The notes under the pieces were generated by a model. That model was not told where the DNA came from and did no database searches. It was given only the letters and a program-made list of their open reading frames with translations. Source: Mytilus galloprovincialis (taxonomy: Eukaryota; Mollusca; Bivalvia; Mytilida; Mytilidae). Taken from it: 64,000 nucleotides of DNA. Positions 56,200 through 64,000 of this stretch are shown here, piece after piece. The stretch lies in NCBI RefSeq assembly GCF_965363235.1, contig NC_134841.1, positions 64,315,078 through 64,379,077 of the forward strand, read 5' to 3'. Position numbers and translations under genes: made by a program. Every line of letters begins with the position of its first letter. Within the stretch, counting starts at the first letter, position 1.

Positions 56200-56960
56200 A
56201 CTGATGACATTTTACAAAGTCTGAGTAGCAGCTGCATGCTCTTGAATACCTAATGAGTTCGGAAATGTATATCCCCTATGCAGGTGAAATTGGTAAATTG
56301 GTTAAAGGTAGTGAAAACGGATCATTTCAAAGTAAAAATCGTCTTGCTTGTCATAGATTCTGGTACTGACCTTACCGCTGATGTCAAAAGTCTAAAAATG
56401 AGTCCGAGGAAGTTTTGTCTGTTGTTACTTTAATTTCTAGTTCTGGGGATTATATAAATGGAACCCAATCAGAAAAAAATAGATTGTTAATTATGGAAAG
56501 TACATCATCACTATATCTGAATGTGCAATAAATGATCTGGTTTCTTTGATCTTCTTGTTTTTATTTGACAAGTGTCTACAGGAACTCTGACTCATGAAAA
56601 TAAGGAGAGGTGCACAGTTAGTTCCCATTGGAATGCCAACAATTTGTTGAAAATATCTACCTCAAAGTTCATCAAATGTGTTGTCAATAAGAAACTCTAG
56701 CATACTGATAACTTTTTCTTCAGTGTATAATGTTTCAACTTTTTATTTGAAAATCAAAATTTCAGATAAAGATCGAGATTTAAAATTACTCAGAAGTTCT
56801 TCATGTTTTGTTTTTTTTAGAAAATACATACGGTTAGTACCACTTCGCAAAAAAACATTTTCACAGTATTTCTGAAGACCTTCTTTCACTGTGGACAGAA
56901 GTTTTGTCAATAATAGTGCATTGAGCACAACATTCGATATCATTTTATCTATGAACAATC
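56200..56960 (-). pseudogene. Penelope-like reverse transcriptase relic
   Basis: The frame at 56958-56743 has L-L-S-T-V-K-E-G-L-Q-K-Y-C-E-N-V and N-R-M-Y-F-L-K, equivalent to the [12 protein letters not shown] region of the copy at 5720-6058. Further down the minus strand lie I-V-G-I-P-M-G-T-like sequence (about 56640) and P-I-Q-(V)-G-I-Y-I-S-like sequence (about 56270). Many stops; no intact YxDD. Confidence 0.6.
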
Positions 56961-56964
56961 ATAA

Positions 56965-57605
56965 AATTTATGTGATATGTAGTATCTGTTCTAAAAAATA
57001 GTAATTATCTTATTGTTAAAGAATATTTAAAATCGGAGTTATGTTTCTTTGTTCATCATGTAGTTACCAACTTCAATTAAAAAGGCTCTGTTTAATTTTT
57101 AATTCCAACTGCAAAACTTGTTAATCAAAAGTAAAAAGGGAGGAGTTATCCAGTCAGTGTTTTAGTATTTTTAAAAACTAGAACATCAAAATAAAAATAA
57201 ATTATGAAAGGACCTTTTTGTAAGTATGTGCAGATAGATATTTAAACATCTCGAGACTGAAAACATTTTGAGCAGATAAAGAACATGGTACTTTCATATC
57301 TAACAGAATCTTGATAATGATACATTTTGCATAAACACCATGTTCAGTGGCTCAAATTCCCAACCACAGACATTCAGTTTAAATGACATGGTGAAAGCCA
57401 GACACACACGAAAAAGAAGAATTTGAAAAATTCTCGAAATTGAGGCCAATGTTGGCCATTATAGCCCCTTCTCCTTTGGCCATTTGCTTCGTCCTGTAGT
57501 ACAACCCTTGTAAAAGTGGTTGCTGTGCTGGATGTATAAATTCGCCTAATTCCATTCGAGAATGGCCCTGGAACGTTGATTCCCATGCCTCATGTAAAGA
57601 GAATG
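56965..57605. other. No gene recognised
   Basis: AT-rich; nothing supported. Confidence 0.35.
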
Positions 57606-57608
57606 CAA

Positions 57609-57825
57609 TTTTATCTGTAGGTTAAGAACCCTTGCAACAACTCTTTGATGGGTAATTTTATCTGTACACTTTGCTGGGTAATTTTTTCTGTACACTTTGC
57701 TGGGTAATTTTTTCTGTACTCTTTGCTGGGTAATTTTTTCTGTACTCTTTGCTGGATAATTTTATCTGTACAATTTGCTGGGTAGTTTTATCTGTAGGTT
57801 AAGAACCCTTGCAACAACTATTTGA
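57609..57825 (+). repeat. 26 bp minisatellite (five units) inside a 40 bp direct repeat
   Basis: Five tandem 26 bp units of the type GGGTAATTTTTTCTGTACTC+TTTGCT run from 57650 to 57779, with a partial sixth. Both sides carry TTTTATCTGTAGGTTAAGAA+CCCTTGCAACAACT (57609-57643, 57787-57820). Unit variants (ATTTTAT/ATTTTTT, CACTTT/CTCTTT) show stepwise expansion. Confidence 0.9.
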
Positions 57826-57829
57826 TTGT

Positions 57830-60360
57830 CTCATGTAGGTGACATGTCAGTTCCAGGCTAAACTTCAGTTCCGATTTAATATATTCCTATTTTATTTTCT
57901 GGTGGCAATCCAAATTATCATCCCGTCAACCTGGTCATAATCTATTTCAGGGCATATCTATTTTATTACTAAAATAATTTTCAATTTGTTCTCGTCCAGA
58001 ACATATATGAAGTATTTGCCAATGGACTTTTTTTCTTTGTAAGAATCCGGCAATTTAGGTAAAAATTAAAACATGATTAGAAAAAACCAACCGAGCTAAT
58101 CATGCTATTTAATACTAACCATCATCCTGAGTTAAAAATAATTGGTCTTTTGTTTGTGTGTGTCTGGTAAAATCAAATAACTTGGTTAGAAAATTGGTTA
58201 GAATGATAGCAAATTACAGAGTTATCTCCCCTTTTTTGTTAATTTCTAGTGCATTTCAACCAAAATGTATCTTCTATTACCAGAACAGAAAATGGAAATG
58301 AATGTTATTTTTGTGCAAAACTACATATTATGAACTGAAATCAATGTCAAATAGGGTGGGGTTTTTTTTCATGTTTTCACCACTGCCTGATTCTTAGGCA
58401 GACTGGCACTTTAAAAACAAATAACAATCAATCAATAAGCTTAGGTGAATAAATTGATGGCTATTAAATGAAACTAGTATTTCTTTTCGTTCGAAATTGT
58501 CAAATATATTGAATGCATGTGAGCATTATGATTTCACGCCGAAATAGATTTCAGTTTACCCGTCACCTGTTCATGGAATAATCTTTATCAGATAGGCTCG
58601 AAACCAAAAGTTTGAAATGCCGAATTCTACAATAAAAACTGCTTTTCATTGCACTCCACATTATTTCAGTTCTACAGGGCACATAAACAATGCTATAATT
58701 GTTCTTTGTGAACTGTCTCGTACACGTAATGACAAAACTGTCATGTTTAAAAAATGCTTTACGATTCTAATCTTTTGTTTTTACTTTTATAGTCATTTCA
58801 TAGTCTATAGATGTTTTGTATTTTAGAAATTTGAAACTCTCATTATGTCTTATTAGTGAATGGTATTCAATTTCAGAAATTCTGCCAAGCGATTTCATGA
58901 TAAACTTTATTGTTATAGTGTATATATATACTTTAGGGATCGACCCGCTTTTTTCCCCTGATCATTTTATATAATTACACTCGGAAACAAAAGAAATAAT
59001 ACAACTTTATTTTAATGGATATACCCCAAGAAGACGAATGCCAACTTTGAATGGCTATGAAATGTAAAAAAGATGGGGGTTCATGAACTAGACATAATTT
59101 ATTTTATTTTCTAGTCAAGTTTATTAATAAAAAGATGCTAAAATAATGCATTCGTCTTCAATTCATCGCTTGATCTTTTGAAAACATAAACAAAACAATC
59201 GTTTCATATTAGTAAAAATATTACTGATTGATTAGTTGTTGAAAGTTTAGTCAATGTAGACGCTTCTCCATCGGAAACCATTACGTGGATAAATACTGAA
59301 AGGTGACAATTGTGCAACAGACTGACAGACCAACAACCGACTTCCGACTTCATTCAAATAATAGATTTGCAAGAAAACAAAGACAAAAACAACAAACAAA
59401 ATACGGTAAAGACTTGGATTCCTGCACAAAATTTGTTAAAACAGTATGTCAAACGATGTCTGCTTAATATCTTTGACTTTTTTTATTCACATGTCGTCCA
59501 AAAAGAAAGACATTCAAAGTCATAAGTCCAAAATGGCAATTAAAAAAAACGAAAAACGACTAAAGACAAACAGCAGTAAACAAAACACAACAAAACTGAG
59601 CAACACGACACGAAGTCCACCAAAAACCAAATAATCTCCTTTTTTCCTTTTCTGTTGTTGGTGGGGTTTGGTTTTTTTTTGGGGGGAAGGGGGGGGGGAG
59701 TATAACCGTCAGACATGCATTTTACTTTTGTATTTGAAACCTCGTGAAAATTATTTTATTTTAAACTGTGTGTCGTTTCTTTTTCTGTCTAGTTTATCAA
59801 TAACGTTTTGTTTTGTTTTTAACTATTCTGTTAAACATTCACGAATTATCAATAAAATCTTCATGCATATCAACCCATTTAAATTTATGAACTAGTGTGT
59901 TGAGAAATGTAAAAATCCGTTAATGAATACTACATCCTCCTTTGTATCGATTTTAAGGTGGTGGTCCTACAATTTAAAAGTCTAAACTTCAACTGATCTA
60001 TATTAATTTGAATTCGATTTAATCGGTACGGATTGCATAAAAGGATAATGTTTTAACGCACACCTCTAGGGATAAAAGTCATATTAATACCTGCGGCCAC
60101 GTCCAGTTATCTTTTTTAAATATTATATCATTTGATTTATTGAATACATTTGAAACCAGCAATCCGTGGAGTATAGTAACCAGATTTATTATATTTGACT
60201 ACACAATACTTCATAATTTCAAAAGCTAACAATTAGTTATGAAGTAATTCTGAGTTCAGTTGGAGTTAAAATCTTAGACGGATTAGTGAAATCCAATATT
60301 TTTTTCAGTTATACCATTTATTCCGTAATATAAGATTTTCAAAAAAATATCTATAACTTC
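57830..60360. other. No gene recognised; upstream region of DEG/ENaC gene
   Basis: AT-rich, with a G-rich tract at 59680-59700 (GGGGGGAAGGGGGGGGGAG) and CCACCAAAAACCAAATAATC/TTGGTGGGGTTTGG words around 59620-59670. No exon or promoter motif is supported; the first ATG of the channel gene is at 60368. Confidence 0.35.
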
Positions 60361-60367
60361 ATAAAAT

Positions 60368-61149
60368 ATGGATGAAGAAGGCAGCAATTGGCAGGATAGA
60401 TGTGAAAGATATTTTACTTCTTTAACGGATAGTGACAAACAAAGACAACGGGACAAGAAATTGAAAGACAAAATGGATGAAGACTGTTGGAAAAAACTAA
60501 CTGAAAAGACGGATAAAAGTAGGAGAAAAAAGAAAGTTCAGTATTGGTTCCGTGCTTTGGATATTCATGGATTACATTTTGCTGGCTCTGTTCGGAACAG
60601 TTTAGAATGTGTTGTGTGGGTCTTGTTGACAATAATTGCATGTGGTGCACTCTCGTTTCTTCTTTATTTGACTGTGAACGGTTATTTGAACCAAAATAAT
60701 TATTTGGAACTGAAAATGTCTTCAATGACTTATAAAAACCATCCGCCTACATTTGTAACTGTATGTAATTTGAATTTATTTAGAAAATCCAGTCTTTTAG
60801 CGAATCAAGGCAGATTTTCAAAACTTGTTAATATTAATTCAGGGGTTTTTAGTCCCCAGCCCGTAACGTCTACGGAGCAGCTTATGAAAAACTCCGATAT
60901 TTGGTCTATACTGAAAAACTCTGGAGTCCTTTCATATGCATCACAGTTGGACCAAGATTTTCTCCCATACTCAGGGATGATAACATCTGATGACTGGGGA
61001 AGTTTATATGGAGCTAGTATGAAATACGGCTTTGGAGTATGGACAGAAGCCGTAAGACCCACGTTGTTAGAATTAAAACTTCTAGGACACAAACCATCTG
61101 ATATGATAGTAGAATGTTTTACAGGCACCGGTGGACTTTGTCAACTAAG
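60368..61149 (+). CDS. DEG/ENaC family sodium-channel subunit, first coding exon (partial gene)
   Basis: A plasma-membrane cation channel subunit of the degenerin/epithelial sodium channel/ASIC superfamily; such subunits assemble as trimers. 260 codons from ATG to a donor CTAAG|GTAATT (phase 2). Features: a charged cytoplasmic N-terminus of about 60 residues; the conserved gating His-Gly (67-68, in LDIHGLHF); TM1 at about 80-103 (W-V-L-L-T-I-I-A-C-G); then the family's post-TM1 motif P-T-F-V-T-V-C-N-L-N (127-136) and the start of the extracellular domain. The cysteine-rich region, TM2 and the G-x-S selectivity filter must lie in later exons, which I did not find before the right edge. It resembles molluscan peptide-gated or acid-sensing channels, but the subtype cannot be fixed from this exon. 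Confidence 0.9.
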
Positions 61150-64000
61150 GTAATTATATCTTTAAAAAAGAACTTTTTTCAAGAGTTTTTTTTTAATCAT
61201 CGACACATTTATTTACAGAAATTAGAGACCAAATGTCGCAGAAGTTATCTCAACTATAGGTCACCGTACGGGATTAAACGTTGAGCATGACTGAAACGGC
61301 ACAGCAAGCTGTATAAAAGTTCATGTTCTTCACAGTCAACCTAAGCACATGTGTTCCGACGTTTTGGCAATTGAAAGTTGTAATGGTACTTTACTAATTT
61401 GGTCTATATGCGGTTGCGAATGCAGTCTTAGACATCTGCTTAGCTATATGACTGAGTGTTAGCAAGCTTTCTGATTAATTATTGCCCTTTTTGGTTGAGA
61501 AACACTTATTCTGCATGAAGTTTTCGTCATGCCTTTACCCATATATCGTAGATAATTACGCAATTTGATAAAAGTTGTTCTTTTGAAATTGTGACAGAAA
61601 TAATTGAATAGTATTTTTTCTAGACATGTTTACTGAACATCACCTTTCTTATCGATGTCAAAGCAACAGCTATTAAGAGATGCTTTGGATATTGATTTCA
61701 TACTAAAAATCCAATTACTTCAGTTGGTAATTAAATTTTAAGTTACCATTTTATGAAGTGTTCAATGAAAAACATTAAATTTTATTGTCTTTTGTTTTAA
61801 GAGTATGTGATCTCCTGCTGTGATTATGGCCCCTTAACTTTCTTATGTGTTTACAAATGATTCATTATAAAGTTCATTCTTGTTCACGATTTTAAAATGT
61901 CTCGTCTCCAAGAATCAGCTCAGATCAAGACTTTTGGTAGCTGTTGGGCAATAAATTATTATACATTGTTAGGTAATATTTGTACATATTAAAATTACCT
62001 GAAGGATCAAAGGATTAAAATATAAAAAATTCTTGTATTTATTACAGATATATTTCATTTATCATATCTTGATCATGACGTGTTTGTTATTGCCGATGGG
62101 TAGTCATGATTGTTCTTAACAAATAACTAATTTATAAAACAAGTATTCTATACTCTTCTTTTGTAAACAAAATTATCATTTCAACAAAGAATGTATATGT
62201 CAAACCATTAACTTCAAAAAGGGGGGGGGTATAGTTTATAAGAAAAAATAATCTGGTTCCCAAATTGATGAAAACAAATATTCTGTTTAAACAGGGGACA
62301 AGACAAATTATTCTGAATCCCGAATTTCCTAAACCCTTACAATTGCTTAAATTTTAAACAAAATAGTTTGATTAATGAAAAAATGAATATAATTGTTCGC
62401 GTAAAAAATTTCTGACTCTGACAAAACACCATACCCCCTCCGTGTGAAGTTAAATAGTTGTTCCCTAAGTTAGCTAATAGATATTAAAAATCAGTAATCT
62501 ATGTTTTACCCATATAACTCGGTTCACTAACTGCAGTTTTCTTTGTTGCTTCCAGTTCATTGTTGAAATGGGTTCTTTCAAAATTAATGTGGAGAAATGA
62601 ACAGAATAAATATTGTAAATATTTTATTAGTTTTCACTGAGACTATGTTTGTTTAGATTTAATGCACATTTATAATATTACGCTCATATCGAAATTCACT
62701 GATATGCATACCTCATACTTATAGCAAAAAGTGGTGTATTGCATGAATACCCTCTTTTTAATTATTACGCAAGACAGCCTTTAGATTTTAAAGTTCCCAC
62801 GAATTATTCGAAATTTAAGAATAAATGGTATACAGTTTAAGAAAAACCTGATCAACATCATTAAGTGATTTCTTTGTATGCAAATACAATGACAGTAATT
62901 CTATTTAATATTTACTTAAGGAGAACTCTTTTATTGATGAATTTGCATTTCTAGTCTAAAGTTCTAAAGAAGATAAAGTCTGGAAGTGTGATTTGATTAT
63001 TTTTGCAACTAAGATACGAATACTAGTTTTAATTCAACCTTACGCGTTATATTATGGCCACTCAAAGTTCATTACACTGTGAATGTTAAAACTTTGGTGG
63101 TCGAAAAGTCAGTTTACTGACGGCCAGTAAACGGATATTTTCGACCGTCATATTATATAAATTTACCCACACATTTTCATTATCCATAACTGTTAACTCA
63201 TTTCTTATTCAATTGAAAAAAACACCGCTTCCAGTCGTAAGAAGTCGCTATAAATCTACGATAAGTGCTGTAATACAGAGTGGAAGGTAGATCAGGGAAA
63301 GGGGCTGGATTAATCGGGTTACGCTGAATCATGATTTATTGTAAATCTGACCCGAATAATCCAGTCGATATATATGATCCGCTAATCAACGATAATTGTT
63401 GCATTAACGAGTAGGAGAGTTATTCATGGGGAGGGACTTGGTTTATTCTGTTTACGGTGAACCATGCATTGTTATTCAGTGAGACGGTCTGCTCTTACAA
63501 GCAAAAACGAATTTAATGGTACAATTTCCTAATTATTCTAACGCCTTCCTAGTATACCCTTGTAACACATTACAAAGCAGACTGTGACGTTCAAGACAAC
63601 TGTCTATTGTATACTGTTGTTTGAAAGGGTGAAATTTAAATCACGATTGTGTTCAAAATAATGAAATATTAAATTTAAAGTACTACATGCACCTTTGTAT
63701 TCAGTAATTCAAGATCTGTAATATTATTAATTGCCAACCGTTTGAATTATAATTATATAACTGTTTGAAGTTGTTCTTTCTGGTATCGCATTTGACGCAT
63801 TTCTATTCAAAATGTACACTATTAATAGTACCTGGGATTTCACTACCATTTATTGAAATATTAAACTATCTGCATATTACATTTTTTATCAAAAAGGTTA
63901 AATTACATCAATTTAACAATAATGGTTTGTTTTGTAAGTTTATCTATCAAAATCAATCAATGTTCACGTTTATTTTCAATAGTGCACAGTCATTGTTCAA
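61150..64000. other. DEG/ENaC intron 1 and right edge, no further exon recognised
   Basis: 61230-61315 has a decayed piece of the CAACTATAGGTCACCGTACGG repeat. 62215-62440 has opposed G9/C5 runs (GGGGGGGGGTATA...CATACCCCCTC) that may be ends of a small element. Otherwise AT-rich; no exon with DEG/ENaC similarity was seen. Confidence 0.4.

Noticed and set aside
60414-61128. Minus-strand frames of 103 and 107 codons opposite the DEG/ENaC exon
   Set aside because: Antisense shadows of a clear channel exon.
1-64000. tRNA, rRNA or other housekeeping RNA genes
   Set aside because: No tRNA A/B box pair with cloverleaf or rRNA-like sequence was recognised on reading both strands; a tRNAscan/Infernal run was not possible.
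1-64000. A coordinated multi-gene system
   Set aside because: The four host genes belong to unrelated functions, lie on both strands and are separated by many kilobases of repeats; nothing suggests a cluster.

Overview
The window looks like nuclear DNA from a bivalve mollusc, most likely a marine mussel (Mytilus-like). It is AT-rich and intron-rich, and more than half of it is introns and dispersed repeats. Several repeat families resemble sequences I know from mussel genomes: Penelope-like elements with hammerhead-ribozyme terminal repeats, the 'GTTTAACCCCGCC ... ATCATACCACATCTT' family, and the 'ATGCCCCACCTACGATAGTAGAGGGGCAT' family. The species assignment is inference; nothing here is bacterial, plasmid or viral-genome-like.

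Layout. (1) About 2.17-15.0 kb, minus strand: the 5' part of a secreted or membrane multi-EGF gene. It has a signal-peptide exon, two cysteine-rich exons and eight single-module EGF exons, and continues past the left edge. (2) 15.0-23.8 kb: no gene recognised, several dispersed repeats. (3) 23.85-29.03 kb, minus strand: a two-exon family-B/Methuselah-like seven-transmembrane receptor of about 1116 residues with a somatomedin-B-like and repeated Cys-x-x-Cys ectodomain. (4) 29.2-32.3 kb: remains of a hammerhead-bearing retroelement, apparently split by a 1.7 kb transposon-like element with long inverted ends. (5) 32.3-40.6 kb: no gene recognised; several miniature inverted-repeat elements. (6) 41.3-51.3 kb, plus strand: a complete seven-exon glucose-6-phosphatase catalytic subunit gene (362 residues). 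(7) 52.06-52.48 kb: a tandem hammerhead-ribozyme repeat. (8) 52.91-56.11 kb, minus strand: a BEL/Pao LTR retrotransposon relic with both LTRs, a primer-binding site and target-site duplication, internally deleted and carrying a nested 165 bp element. (9) 56.2-56.96 kb: Penelope-like fragment. (10) 60.37-61.15 kb, plus strand: first coding exon of a DEG/ENaC sodium-channel subunit that continues past the right edge.

The four host genes (EGF protein, GPCR, glucose-6-phosphatase, DEG/ENaC subunit) have no evident functional link and do not form an operon-like system. The unusual material is the mobile DNA: at least two hammerhead ribozymes with complete cores arranged as a 336 bp dimer, a third complete monomer and several decayed copies; a large inverted-repeat element whose ends are arrays of a palindromic 20-mer; and a well-preserved nested transposon history in the BEL/Pao relic. 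All coordinates of exons come from reading splice sites and phase by eye; no alignment or expression data were available.
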